A stretch of 64,000 nt of DNA from Pogona vitticeps (GCF_051106095.1 NC_135793.1:6895001-6959000); one strand, 5' to 3'. Counted from the first letter of the stretch, positions 36,001-48,011 are shown. The notes: generated by a model not told the origin, from the letters alone. Numbers and translations are program-made.

Positions 36001-39000
36001 AACCGGCTTCCCTGACTCTCCGGTCACCTCAGAGATGACCAGAGACTCTGGAAAGCTGGTCTGGGTGCTCTGTGGGACAAGCACCACCACGGAATCCTGT
36101 CAATGAAAGGGAAGAAGGAATCGGAAGATCAGACGCACATCCTGAAGCCCACTTTCCCCTTCTAGCCCAAAAGGTGTTCCCTGCTAAGATTTCTCCCTGG
36201 ACAAAGTTGGCACTCCCATTAACGCAAGGGGTGGCTGGGGAGTACTTTCCTCTCCATGGTATAAATTACTGCTTGCAGGAGGAGTCAAGCTGATGGGGGA
36301 TGAAAGGGGTGGAGAAACGACAAGAAGAAGGGAAAGGGCCTTTCATCTGCCCTCAAGAACCTGGTTTCCAGGTGCAAGACCCTCCCTCACCCAGTTTCAA
36401 GCATGAAAGCATATCCATGTTTTGTATTGAAATGAGCCTTTTAAATCTTAGAGGGAGAAGCAGCAGGGAGCTCTTGGGCCACATCCTGGCTCCCAATGGT
36501 TTGTTTCTAGCATGGGAGCAGGAATTGTCTCCTCGCTGCACCTACAAGGTTTAGATGGGCTCTGAATCTCAGCCGACCTCACCAACCCCGGGGCCGGCCT
36601 CTCTGCAAGAAGCCAGGAGCTGTGCAACGGGAGGGAAAGGGGACGTCGCACTGGGAGAAGAAAAGGGATCCTTGCGCTTCTTACCCTGAAATCTGATGTC
36701 TCCTCTGTCTGCTCCTGGCGCTCCCTAGTGATGCTAGGATGAGAAGATGACACAAGAGGTCAGAAACTCAAGCAGACAAGCAAGATCTGCTTAGAGATCT
36801 ATCCTAAAGATCTCTTGGTCCCCATGGCCGAGCCTCCCCTCCTTTCTCCTCTCCACGTCCCCCTCATCTTCCCAAAGGCTAAGGGAGAACGGAGCCATCC
36901 CGGTTTTTCTTCCTGATCCTCGCTTCCAACCCTTGTGCCTCCTCCCTCCCTGTTCTCTGCTGGTCAGGAGCTTGTTGGTCGGGGTTTGTTTTGCAAAAGG
37001 AAAGGCTTCTGATGTTTGGGGTCCTACCTGGGAGGTTCAGGAGCAGGCTCTCGACAGGTTGGGGTGCCTGCACAACAAGAAAATGTGCACCACCTCCCCA
37101 ACCGCTGGAAAAGAGAAAGAAGAGCTAAAGGTTAACGCTGAGAGAAGCAGAGATGTTTGGGTGGGGTTAGCAAAACGCCTGGACTCTTTCCAAACCCACC
37201 TACCAGTCCATGAGTGTCTAAAGAAATGGGGTCCTGGGGGAGGGGGAGTCAATCTTTGTCCTTCTCTGCCCCACCTCCTTTGGATCCTTGTTTGGAAAGT
37301 ATAGACCAAGATTCTATACTTAAAATGGGGGAAAATACAGGTGGATTGGAGAGGAGGAGGAGATAGAAGGTACATATGCTCAGGAGAAGGGAAGGGAGAC
37401 CAAGCCCCTGGAGATTTGTGGCCAGGATGCCAGTTCTTTGCCCATCCCTTGCCAGGAGGGGGGCGGGAGGGGAGCAGGAGGGGGGCTGCCGTTCCCCCCC
37501 CCCCCAGACTGCCTCAATGCTCGGCTTGCACCTCTCATTACCCACCCGCCCTATCGACCTTTTCTAACAAGGGCCACTTCCCAATTTGCCTTTCTGAAAA
37601 AAAAATGCCTACACAGACTCTCACTTCTACCCCTTTTTTCAAACGGGGAGACATGCAACACCACCTTCAACAAACTATAAGTCCAGTCTCTTAGAGGAAT
37701 CAAAGACACAGTCCTCAGGGCTGAACGCAGATAAAGCGAGTACAGCCGAATAATTCCCAGTTCAAACTCTAATTCCAGGTGGAGACAGCCTGTTAGTTGA
37801 AAGCCAGCTTGTCTCCATAACAGAGGACATACAGCACATGAAATCTTTCCTGAATGAATCCAACAAACTTCTAAACACTTTGATGGCTATCTGCAAAAAG
37901 CTATGGTTAAGATCTGACTCAGAGGAAACTAAAAGCAGATCATGTCCAAGGGTTGCTTCTACTGCCAGCCTGATATGCAGAACACAGGCGAGAAAAGGGG
38001 TGCAAAAAAGGAAAATAACAAGCAATAAAAGACGAAAAATAAATATGTAAAAACATTCCCAAACCAGTTCCATACAAAAAGATGCAGTGAAGGAAACTTT
38101 TAAAATTACTGGATAGTAACTCAGCACAGAAAAGTACAATGCAAACAGAGAAGCTAATTCTAAACAAGAAAGTAGATCTGGAGGAACTTGCTCATCTCTC
38201 TACTAATGCAGAGAAGTCTCTCCCTCACTCTCTAGAACCAAGACTAGCTCAAGCACAGAAACAAGCTACCAAGAACCCACATTCGGCTCCACAGAATTCT
38301 ATTTTTAAAAATATTTTTATTTTATAATACAACAAAACCTCCAAAAAATATATACTACAACAAAAATAACAATTTTTTTACAAATAATAGTGCTTATTAT
38401 AAACTAAATTCTAACGTGCACTCCATACCCATGGGACTCCATTTAATGATATTTTATTAAGGACTACCTCTCCAAAATTGTATAGAGTATTCTTTAGAGG
38501 CTTTCCCCCTTCCTTTCACTAACACAAATTCCACAAATTTACCCAAAATATCATAAAAATTGTTAGAACTTATTTCCCCTATTTTTATTTTATGTTCAAT
38601 AGTCAATTTATCGTTTAATGCAATGTCCCATACTTCACAATACCAATCTTCTATTTTAATATCATTTTTATCTTTCCAAAATCTAGCTATTACTATTCTA
38701 GCACTTGTAATAAAATTGGTGATTAATTCTTTCGAGTAATAATCCAAATCTGTTATCAAAAATTGACAATAAAGCAATTTTAGCATTACAATCAATATCT
38801 TTACCAAATAAATTGCACATTTCCTTAAAAATCAATTCCCAAAATTTCTTAACCAGTTTACATTCCCACCACATATGAAAATACGTACCAATTTCTTCAT
38901 CACATTCCCAACCTGCTTTGGGGCATGCTGGATTTAAGCTCTAAAGAATTCTAGACCACCCCAAGAAAGGATTAAAACAGATCTGGGATGGAAACTAGCC

Positions 39001-39097
39001 TGGAACAGACAAAAGTTAAAATTCCACTTACCCTCAAAGCGCGAACAATCCTCCTCCTGAGTCCCATGTCTCCAGAAACTTGCGCGGAATGACTGCA
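33028..39097 (-). CDS. Unrecognised gene family, copy 2 (open over all twelve exons)
   Basis: The best preserved copy. Exons in transcript order: 39032-39097, 37028-37067, 36685-36733, 35927-36096 (A), 35475-35636 (B1), 35023-35184 (B2), 34767-34836, 34506-34588, 34166-34229, 33617-33708, 33369-33426, 33028-33147. Together they give 377 residues with no stop before 33028-33030. Segments in order: DSVVVLVPQSTQTSFPES start of A with a basic stretch (KPRRRRRN), two Glu-rich repeats (EEEKEEPQG in B1, EEEKEEKQR in B2) each followed by CSARTLDSMV and ending in ISEVES, then IYSQLLPCGREE, DSMPLGASISYWGS, SRQAFVEEEGSTFGFL, a Ser/Thr-rich exon (SEYTSPFTLSDTPDES), a helix-like ALAEALNKLLKEMED, and the acidic tail. 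Most differences from copies 1 and 3 are substitutions that leave the frame intact. This looks like a disordered, acidic nuclear or cytoskeletal protein, but that is a guess; I do not recognise it. Its 5' exons were not found. Confidence 0.75.
38297..38938 (-). mobile_element. L1 LINE 3' fragment (unit 3)
   Basis: Orthologous to 2065-2697. A few extra bases (VLVKGRG where the other copies have VKGRG or VKVRG) show independent small changes. It lies in an intron of gene copy 2. Confidence 0.85.
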
Positions 39098-39304
39098 CTG
39101 CAAAACAAGAGAGACTGACAGCACCTCTTATCAGCAGCTTGGCCCTGGGCGCAAATGACTGGTCCCCCTGGGGTACTGTGTGACCTGGGCACACCTCAGT
39201 CCTGGGGACAAAGGGCCAGTCCCCCTGGGGTATTGTGTGACCTAGGCGTCACCGTGGCAACCCCCAAAAACCAAGCTGCCTAATCCAGCAGAGCTGTCAG
39301 CCCC

Positions 39305-39561
39305 ATTTCCCTGAAAATAAGACCTAACCTGAAAATAAGCCCTAGTAGGATTTTTCAGGAGGCTCCTCATAGAAGCCCTAACCCCAAAATAAGTCCCAGT
39401 GAAGGGAAACCCTGCCCTCCACCCTTGTGCAGCAACCAGAAGAAGAGGACATGACTGTATTTGACTCAATGTAGATGGTTGTACATGAAAAATAAATGAA
39501 ACATCCCCTGAAAATAAGCCCTAAAGTGTGTTTTTTGGTGCCAAAATTAATATAAGACCCT
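39305..39561. repeat. Interspersed repeat with CCTGAAAATAAG motifs (unit 3)
   Basis: The unit 3 counterpart of 3078-3333. About 14 bases just before it (CCCTGACTACCCC and neighbours) are missing compared with units 1 and 2. Confidence 0.5.
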
Positions 39562-39585
39562 GTCAGGTGCAAGAGAAGCACCTCC

Positions 39586-39873
39586 TTGACCGTCCCACGG
39601 TGTGCTTTAGGGCAATCCCCGGGGTCAATGCAGAGAGGCAGGATCTGGACTCTAACCTGCAAGACCCCGTCAGGTGAGCACGAACAGACCTCTCCTCCTC
39701 CTCCTTCGGAGAACTTCGCCTCCAAAGGCCAGCCAAAGATCTTTGTGTCTTTTCACCTTGAAGTTCTTCACCTCCCCAGTAAGCAGCTTTTCCCTGGGTT
39801 TTTGGTGAGGCTCACTGCTTGCCTACAGTTGTTCTTGCTGGTGCTGCCGCTGGCCTTCTGGGGGGGTCAGTAG
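39586..39873 (+). other. Conserved open frame, function unknown (unit 3)
   Basis: Counterpart of 3356-3643, nearly identical to the unit 2 version. Confidence 0.2.
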
Positions 39874-42053
39874 ACCCTCAGAACCCCTCGCCTCGGATAG
39901 CAGAGAAAGGAGGATCTCCCCATCATTCCTCCTCGTTTTGGCCAGGGGTTCCCTTCTCTCTCCCACCCTCATACGGTGCCTCCTAGACTCATGTAAAAGT
40001 GTTCAGCTGGAAGGATCCCCAAGGGTGGTCTAGCCTGAATTCGAAGCTGGATGAGTACAGGACGTGAAAGTATCAAATTCTAGATCCTGTAGGATTTTAA
40101 AGACCGGAGGGAAATTCATTTGGGGTTCCTTCCTTGAAGATCAGCATGGAGAGGAGTTCCCGTCTTCCTTTTAGGGCCTTTCCCCCTCCCCAGCTGGGGA
40201 GGAATCTCCCCATCAGCCCGTTCTCGAGAAATAAAAGAAATTCTACTCAAACAAAAGATTTTTTGTTAAAAAAATTTATTTGCGTTTCTTTCCCACCCCA
40301 CTAGTCATGGAGCCTATATTCTAGATGACTTTACAGAGGAACACCGAAAGAGCAAAAGCATAACAACAGCAACAAAATCAGCAAAGTCAGATAATTCAGT
40401 ATAACCACATTATACAAAGTATAATAACATTAAGAAAAGTAGATAAACATGAAACCTAGAAAATTGTCAAAAACAAAAGAAATCAAGATAATAGGCAGCT
40501 GGTGGAGAGAAGTGCACGGTTTTATACGGGAGAGCAGCCGGTTGACAGAGGACTTTCGGGAGAGAGGCTGCTGAGATAACTGGAAAGAAGATTTAAAAAA
40601 ACATGATAATAGGGGAAAGTGTTGGGGTTTTGTTTGCAACAAAGTTGGGAGGGCTTCCCTGGGATCGGCTGATGGCCCTCCTTTTCCTGCACCCACCAGT
40701 CCCTCCTTCCAGCCTGTGAATGGCAAGAGAGCCCCCCCCCCCCCCGCGGAGGGATCTCTCTCCTCCCCCCCCCCCCCCGGTCTTTCCTCTGGCCGGAGAC
40801 CATTTGCGTGCCCTTCAATCTGGGACCAGAGGTTCAAGCGGTCCGGGCCTTTTCACACCTCAGCATGTGCTTATTATTATTATTTTTAAATTTAAAACAC
40901 TGAAAGCCTAATTGTGCACTTTCTCAACAGTTTTCGTGTAGGAAAGGTTTCTGAGGGCATCGTCTCTTTCTCTTTCAGGTCCTACCTCTCAGGATCATCA
41001 GGAGGGCCTTCCGGGTCCCCATTTTGTCCTTTGGGCTCCAGGAGGACATTTTGTGTCCATCAGAGATGAGGGCAGAAGCTACTCTCTCTGAAGCTCTGGC
41101 TCTTCCCCATCCTGCCCTAATGAGCAGCGGGATAACGATCCATGTGACTGGATCCTTGGAAAAGCCCTGGACTGGGATCTCTGACCAAGGGAGCCTGAGG
41201 CCAGAACGCACCCCCCCCCCAGACACACACATGTCGCGACCGAATCTCCCTCAGGACCATATGGCATTCGAGCAGAGAGTTCCGCAGGCTACACATCTAC
41301 CACTTTCCGCTGAGGCAAGTCCCCAAACCTCAGCAGTGCATAGCCTCTGTGCCTTGAACAAGTCTGACTCTTAAAGAATACTTTACTCTGCACCTTGCAA
41401 GGACTGCCACATGGGCTATGTCATTCCTTTAGAACTCACAAAAGGTAAATTAAATAGGACTTCTCTACGGTAGCTAATCAATGGCCTTTACTAAGCCTCT
41501 GGATTTAGCCAAGCCCTGCTGATCCAAGAAACTAGTCCTCAGTAAGAATTTTTATAATTATTTTTTATGGAGAAAATATAGTTTCATAGAAACAGTTTGT
41601 TTGCTTAAGCATTTAGCATACAGTAAATACATGTTCAAAGGATTACTATAGTTAAAGACAACAACTACTTCCCATAAAATAACAAACACAAAAAGCTGGG
41701 CTCAGGTGGGCTAGGCCCACCTCCTTCTTTTCTTCCCCGCTACATTCTTTTTCCTTCAGCTACATCACACAAAGCATCAGGAACTCCTCTCAGGAAAAAT
41801 TTATCCTCCACAAAATGGTCACTCTCCAAGCATAGCCCATCGTCCATTTCTCTACATTCCTCGGACCTCCTTTTTCATGGCTGTAACCCATGCTCTCAAA
41901 GAGGCGGAACTGCCTACCCGGTCTCCAATTCTCATGGAGATGAAGGTGGGGTTATCTCCATTCCCCTGTCTCCAACGGCTTTCACTTTGAAACCTAACAG
42001 ACGCCATTTTCTCTCATTCTCCTTGACTACAAATTCCACTCTCCTTCAATATC

Positions 42054-42056
<3 letters not shown>

Positions 42057-42100
<44 letters not shown>

Positions 42101-42338
42101 AACACACACACACAGAGTATTTTGTATGTATGTATGTATGTATGTATGTATGTATGTATGTATGTATGTATGTATGTATGTGCGTGTGTATGTGTGTGTG
42201 TGTGTGTTTGTGTGTTTGTGTGTTTGTGTGTATGTATAGAGAGAGAGTGTATGCGAATACCACACACACACAGTATTTTGTATGTATGTACGTGTGTGTA
42301 TATATATATAGTATGTGTATAGAGAGCATATGCGAATA

Positions 42339-42408
<70 letters not shown>

Positions 42409-42533
42409 TACCACACACATACAAACACACTTAAAAGGGGGAAGATCCTAGGTAGGTAGGTAGGTAGGTAGGTAGGTAGGTAGGTAGGTAGGGAGGTAGG
42501 GAGGTAGGGAGGGAGGGAGGGAGGGAGGGAGGG

Positions 42534-42576
<43 letters not shown>

Positions 42577-42730
42577 GACATTGCTCTCTCTATTTGGGTC
42601 TTGGGAAAATATTCTGTCTCACTAAGGAGGGAGTTTCCTTCCTTTTTTGTTGCTTTATTTTTAATTCCATGTACACTTAAGAGGGGAAAATACACACAGA
42701 GAGTATATATACTTGAAAGTGAGGAGAGAT

Positions 42731-42793
<63 letters not shown>

Positions 42794-42864
42794 TTTGATT
42801 TATATCCCGCCCATCTGGTCTGGTCGACCACTCTAGACACACACACACACACACACACACACAC
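42057..42864. repeat. Compound microsatellite cluster (unit 3)
   Basis: The same motif series again, with the longest TTTA run (about 42728-42797) and alternating GAGG/TAGG units at the boundary between the TAGG and GAGG runs. Confidence 0.97.
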
Positions 42865-43387
42865 ATTTTAAAAATGTCTTGGTGTCTTTATTTGGGTTTG
42901 GGGCAGGATTCTGCCTTTCTAGGGAAGGGGCTTCCTTCCTTTTTGTTTGTTTGTTGCCTTATCTTTGCCTGCAACGGTGAGACAGGCAAACATAGCCATT
43001 TCTTAGGTGGGCAGAGGAAATGAAGCCTACGTTTTATTACAAATTATACAACAGCAAAGTGCTGTTGTGCAATAACAAAAAACAAGTAAAAGCTATATAC
43101 AGTACTGTAATGTTGAAACAATAAATAGTGATGGCTAATGTGTGTTTTTAAAGTACTTACACAAAATCAGAAGTTGTGGGAGTTGTTTAGAATAGTATCT
43201 TTTCCATTCTCTGGACATGTATTCCCAAAGGTTTTGTTTGTTTGTTTGTTTGTTTTTTGGAGGGGGATTTCTCACAGCTGGTTTTGTGAGAAACAGGAGA
43301 TTTTGTGAAAATTTTATGAAACTTGCACAATTAATTTGGACAGGGGAAATGATAGCCTTTGATCAGAGATATTACTTTTTGTGCTTC

Positions 43388-43462
43388 AGAGACCCTGCAG
43401 GAAACGGGGTCAGACTAGATGGCCTCCCTAACTCCATCCGGTTGTATGATCCTAGAAAGAAT
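43388..43462 (+). mobile_element. CR1-like LINE tail (replacement block)
   Basis: GGTCAGACTAGATGGCCTCC followed by CTAACTCCATCC and a TATGATCCTAG end is the typical terminal wording of amniote CR1 elements. Only about 75 bases remain. Confidence 0.7.
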
Positions 43463-43549
43463 CCTTCTCTCTCTAAGGCCGGGAATCATCTCCTTCTTCA
43501 CCTCCTGAGGATTAAACTAAATGCACTTTTAATTCTGACACATTTTCAG

Positions 43550-46500
43550 CCCTTCTGGACGTGGACAAAGACGAGGGTATGATCCTGATTCTGCTGGTAA
43601 AGCAAGGCCTGTTTCTCAACCGAAAGGAGGAAAGGTAAACAAAGGGGACATTCCAGATGTGACTGACCCGCAATATAAGTAGCATTGTTTCAGGAAAGGG
43701 AATTTTATATATCACGTCGTATATATATCATGTTTAAAATACAATTAAATGTGTTTTAAGATATTTAAAAATCAAGTTTAAAAACCATCTAAAAAGATTT
43801 TTAACTCTGTAAGTTTAAAAATTCTCATTTCCGAGGCAATTCAATACATTTTGCAAAAAATGTATCCGTGTTGTTGATTTATTTACCGTATTTGTTTGCT
43901 GCTTTTCTGCTCACTGAGACTAGTAATTGTGGGACTCTTGGTCAGGAGAAAAGCAGTGAACGAAGGCTGTAAATAAATGAATGCTGTGGATAGATTTTTT
44001 TTGCAAAAGTGTCAGTTTAGTCTTTAGAACGAACGTTTGGTCTTTGATGTCACCGTTACTTTCTTATAGGAGAATGTAGATGTAGATACGCATTGTCTTC
44101 CTGTTTGTCTTCTTTTATATCGGTGTGCCGTCTCTTTCCATTTTCACAAAATTCAAATGGTAAAATAGCGACATTTTAATAGCTTCTTCTTCCCATTTGT
44201 TTTTGTTTTCCTGCATCCAGGCGGATGAAGGAGCTGCACAAAATTATAAATTTCCCAAACTCCCTCAGAAAAACCAGCAATACAAACCACCAGCGTTGCC
44301 GCGTTTCGAAGGCTTTAGGTATTTATTTATTTAGAACCTGCCTGTTGATCAGGAGCGCGCAGGGTAGGGGTGCAGTCAGAGGATTTGCTTTGGAAACCGT
44401 CTAAAACAAGGTAAGCCGCTTGGTGCAAACGAGCCAAAAAACTGAAAATGTTGTGGGCCTCAAATGAGTGGGTGACAATGTTGGCACCAGCCAGGCATCC
44501 CAAGGGAAGATGATATATAACTCGACCACAGCAGTCAGGAAGAGAATCTCCTTGTTACAGCCAGGAAAAATGGTTTTGAGTAAACTGGGCTCAAACCAGC
44601 CCCTTGCTTTTATTCAACCCATACAATGAATGTGTGACCAAGATATTATGTGTTTACATCTACCTGTCCGGAGGTTTATCCACATTAGAACCCAATTCTC
44701 GCTGGCTAAGAGGGCTAAGGGCCAGCTGAATCTGAACCCAGCTCCCTTCCAGCCTCCTGGAAAATACCTGGGTTTACTTTTACCCTGCCCTAAATTTTTG
44801 CTGTTCAGCAAAAAAAAAACTTCTGATCTGAGATAACTCAGCGTCTCCCTCAGTCCGAACCTTCCCTTCCCTCTCCTTGGCTGTTAGGCCAGGAGACCTA
44901 AGTCAGAGGAACAGTTTTGCTGGTCGGTTGCTCTGTTGGGAAGTCTCTCAGAATCCGTTTTCAATGATATGCTGTCAAGTTGGTTCTGACTTCTGGAAAA
45001 CGTTTGCAGGGTTTCTAGGTACAGTGGTGCCCCACTTAACGATTACCCCACTTGACGACGAATCCGCTTCACGACGATGTTTTTGCAATCACAATTCCAA
45101 TCGCAAAATGATGTTTTAATGAGCTTTTTTCGCTTCCCAACGATCAGTTCCCTGCTTCGGGAACCGATTCTTCGCATTACGATCAAAACAGCTGATTGCC
45201 AGGTTTTCAAAATGGCTGCCGGCTGCTCAAAATGGCTTCTCGCTGTTTTTAGGAGGCATTTTTCGCTGCACAGGCACCCAAAAATGGCCACCCTATGGAG
45301 GATCTTCGCTGGATGAGCAGATATTTCGCCCATTGGAACGCATTGAATGGTTTTCAATGTGTTTTGATGGGCTTTTTTATTTCGCTTGATGAGGATTTCG
45401 CTCTACAGCGATTTTGCTGGAACGGATTATCCTTGTCAAGCGAGGCACCACTGCATAAGGAAGAGTTTCACATTTCCCTTCCTCTAGGGAACATCCTGGC
45501 ACTGGCAGCTTGCCCAAGGCCACACAGGTTGGCTTTTCTTCCACAAGGCCTGGTCGGGAATCAAACGCCGAAATTCTGGCCCTGCAGCTAGGTGCCCAAC
45601 CCCTTGAGATATCCTTCCGGTCCTCAAGACCCTTGTGTTCATCTGTGTTTAGAATGTTTATCTGGACATGTATGTATGCAACACCATGAATGCTATAGAG
45701 TATTGAATTTTACCATCCCAGCTACATCGCCCACCAGCCCCTGAGAAGAGCCAATCCAGCAGACGATGTTTTTACCAACCCATCCCCTCGAGTTGGCTAT
45801 TGGGACGATAACCTACCTGCCGCAGATTACGAGGAAGAAAACCCATTTGCTGCTATACCCATGGAACAGTTTCCGGTAGGTTAAAAAAAAAAACCTCCAG
45901 GATACAAAAGGGCAAAGCCTGAAAAAGTTGATCTTTGGACTACGACTCCCAAAATCCATGGGTTCTGCTGGCAGGGAGATTCTGAGAGCTGTATTCCGAA
46001 ACAAGACGAACTTTTCCAAGCTCTGCCTGAGGGAGGGTTGACTTAAAAAAGAAAGCCAGCGAGACACTGGGATCCAGAGAAATTCTCTGCTTGTACAGGA
46101 GAACCCAGCTGCATTTTCCCCACAGATCCCCTTCCTCCAGCTGTCTCTGCCCCCCAATATAGGCTGCTCTGCCTTTCCCAAGCTTCGGCAAATGGCTCGG
46201 GGTGGAGATGGAGGAGAGACCCTGGATCCCAGTCTCCTCTGGCCGAACGAAGGAAGAGGCCTGCCCATGGATTGCCATCGCTGACATCCCGTTGCAAGAT
46301 AGAAATCCCTCCATGGTGGCCTGCAGGGGACCTCAGATCACAGGACGCCTCATCCATCAGGATGGGATACTTCAGCGACCTAGGATTCCGCTTTGTTGCT
46401 TATATAGGCACAGAAATGTGCCTAAAGTTTACCCACTCATTGTTACCGATGTCGCCAAGTTCCAGTTGCTTCCCTTGTCATGAAGGCGCAGGACCAACAG

Positions 46501-46810
46501 CAGCAGGGACAAAATCCTGTCCCAGGAAGTCTACCTTTTCTCCTCAGTTGATGTCACGGTCCCTGTGCTTGGGTGGGCCATGATGCTGAGAAGCTGGTTA
46601 CCAAGAGGTTCTCCCTCATTCTGGGGAGACCATGAGTAGTGACATTCTCTAGGCGCAACCTTGGGTCTCCTGATGTTCTTGGACTTCAACTCCCAGAAAT
46701 CCTGGCCGGCAGAGGTGGTGGTGGTGAAGGCTTCTGGGAGTTGTAGTCCAAGAACATCTGGAGGGCCAAGGCTGGGGACCACTGCTCTAGGGGAATGTCA
46801 GTAACACACA

Positions 46811-46845
<35 letters not shown>

Positions 46846-47279
46846 CTCTGTCCTGTCCTGGAATCCCTAACATGGGACAGTGTCTGATCTGTGATGAGGT
46901 GGGTCCGGGAAGGAGACCGTGACCCCCTTCTCTCCTTCTCCCCCCTTTTCTCTCACACAATCCGTCCAGAAGCACCATGGGTCGCAGACCGCCTGCTGGG
47001 TGGAAGGGAGGAGAGGGGCTAGCAAGGTCTTGGTGTGTGTGGGGGGGTCCCCTCTTCCTCGCGCCCACCCCTTCCTTTCCCTTCCAGACACTCGCTGATG
47101 CTCCTTTCCATCTTCTTTTACAGAAACCAGGCTCGCCCTTCTTTCCTCGCCCTCCCTATTCTGAGCCCTTCGGTGAGGCTGCTGCTCCTTATCAACAATG
47201 CAGCGGTCAGCCAGCAAATGGTCCAAATGCTGCCAGGGGCCCTTACAGGATTGGCCGCCCACAGAATGTATATACCTAA
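43550..47279 (+). CDS. 3' part of an unrecognised plus-strand gene (last four exons)
   Basis: Four exons with matching splice sites and phases: 43550-43634 (PSGRGQRRGYDPDSAGKARP onward, 28 codons), 44221-44318 (32 codons, FPKLPQKNQQYKPPALPRF), 45722-45875 (51 codons, RRANPADDVFTNPSPRVGYW and EEENPFAAIPMEQFP) and 47124-47279 (51 codons and stop, KPGSPFFPRPPYSEPFG to RIGRPQNVYT). Phases run 2-0, 0-2, 2-0, 0-stop. Each acceptor has a pyrimidine tract and AG; each donor is GT. The sequence is rich in Pro, Gln, Asn and aromatic residues, with no visible domain. An AATAAA lies 8 bases after the stop codon. The mixed phases argue against the enamel-matrix (SCPP) family, whose introns are phase 0. 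It sits only in unit 3; the upstream exons are not visible, so this is either a captured gene tail or a gene whose start lies in sequence I could not resolve. Confidence 0.65.
45022..45453. mobile_element. Mariner-like MITE, first copy
   Basis: Inverted ends CAGTGGTGCC and GGCACCACTG, with TA on the left (GGTACAGTGG) and CA on the right where a second TA would be expected. No transposase is encoded. The inside resembles the element at 60616-61038 (GACGATGTTTTTGCAATCAC against GACATTGACTTTTTGTGATCAC-like wording), so both belong to one family. Confidence 0.7.
45925..45995. repeat. Degenerate palindromic repeat
   Basis: GGACTACGACTCCCAAAATC followed by CTGGCAGGGAGATTCTGAGA resembles half of the palindromic repeat at 46668-46790. 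Confidence 0.4.
46668..46790. repeat. Palindromic interspersed repeat
   Basis: GATGTTCTTGGACTTCAACT and onward is matched in reverse by the arm ending AGTCCAAGAACATC, with a short GGTGGTGGTG centre. The arms are about 35 bases. This wording is a frequent amniote repeat; family not fixed. Confidence 0.65.
46804..46843. repeat. CA microsatellite
   Basis: About 20 CA units with one AAAC interruption, inside an intron of the plus-strand gene tail. Confidence 0.9.
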
Positions 47280-47287
47280 AATCTTTT

Positions 47288-47293
47288 AATAAA
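47288..47293 (+). terminator. Polyadenylation signal AATAAA
   Basis: The canonical hexamer lies 8 bases after the stop codon of the plus-strand gene tail (TAA at 47277-47279) and is followed by a short A-rich run. The 3' untranslated region would be only some 25-30 bases long, which is unusually short. Confidence 0.6.
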
Positions 47294-47928
47294 TACAGAA
47301 AAAGCACAGCAAGCGAGCACACGCCTTGTGGTAACTTTCCCCTCATGGATCCTCCCCCAGTTATTTTCTAAGTGTCTCAGGGATGGCTATCAAGAGGCAG
47401 CAAATATTTCATCAGCATCTCCTTCGGCTGAGAAATCCTCCCAGACCAGACCCTCCTGTTCCTGAAGGAAACCAGGTCTTTGTTTGGCTCTTCTCACGAG
47501 TCACTATCCTTCACATGGCAAAATGCAGGCAGTAAATTAAAGTGCTTGATGGGTTTGTTTTCTTTTTTATCTTCCCTTTTCTCTTTTCTTTTGTGGGGGG
47601 GGGAATGTTTCTATGAGAGTGGAAGTCCTAAAGTTGATCTATCTTTGGGAGATCTTTCCACCTGATCACTTTCCTGAAGGGATCTAGGCCAGTGCTAAGT
47701 CATGGATCTTTTCAAGTGTTCCCATCAGACTCATAGTCCTGTTTTGGACCTCAAAGATGGGTGGCTCAGAAGGCCCCAAACACAAACCTGCTTGTCTTCC
47801 TTTCTGGGCATATGGATACAAATAAATGCAATTTAAAAGGAATTTGGGGTTCCTTTAAATTTATTTCCTGACATGGGTATGTGAGTAATGTTAATCATCC
47901 CACTTTTCCGTCCAAAATGTTGATTGTC

Positions 47929-48011
47929 CAAACAGAGTAGTCCTCGAAAGAGCTGGAATTTTTAGCATGTATACATTACTGAAACAGCGACGTCTACGTT
48001 GGCTTGGGCAT
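47929..48011 (+). pseudogene. Remnant of the RTE-like LINE at the edge of the replacement (unit 3)
   Basis: From CAAACAGAGTAG to CTTGGGCATG the sequence matches 10193-10262, the last 80 or so bases of the LINE. It shows that unit 3 once had, or was copied from a unit that had, the LINE before its core was replaced. Confidence 0.8.

Larger units (their letters stand above)
18955..36244. repeat. Tandem segmental duplication, unit 2
   Basis: This is the second unit, 17290 bases. It is collinear with unit 1 but has lost about 1.07 kb inside the L2 LINE, about 430 bases of the intron between the two exons at 33369-33426 and 33617-33708 (present in unit 1 at about 15846-16272), and nearly all of the AAT microsatellite. 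It carries the upstream exons of gene copy 1 and the downstream exons of gene copy 2. Confidence 0.95.
42968..47928. other. Unit 3 replacement block
   Basis: Units 1 and 2 continue from GCCTTATCTTTG into a CR1 3' end, RT fragments and an RTE-like LINE (6725-10192 and 25614-29062). Unit 3 instead has 4961 bases of unrelated sequence, then resumes at CAAACAGAG inside the last 80 bases of the LINE. The block contains the gene tail at 43550-47279, a CR1 remnant, a mariner-like MITE, two palindromic repeats and a CA run. From 47294 to 47928 I see nothing recognisable. Confidence 0.85.

Noticed and set aside
43550-47279. An enamel-matrix (SCPP) gene, suggested by Pro/Gln-rich text
   Set aside because: Those genes have phase 0 introns only; here two junctions are phase 2, and the typical SCPP signal and phosphorylation motifs are not seen.
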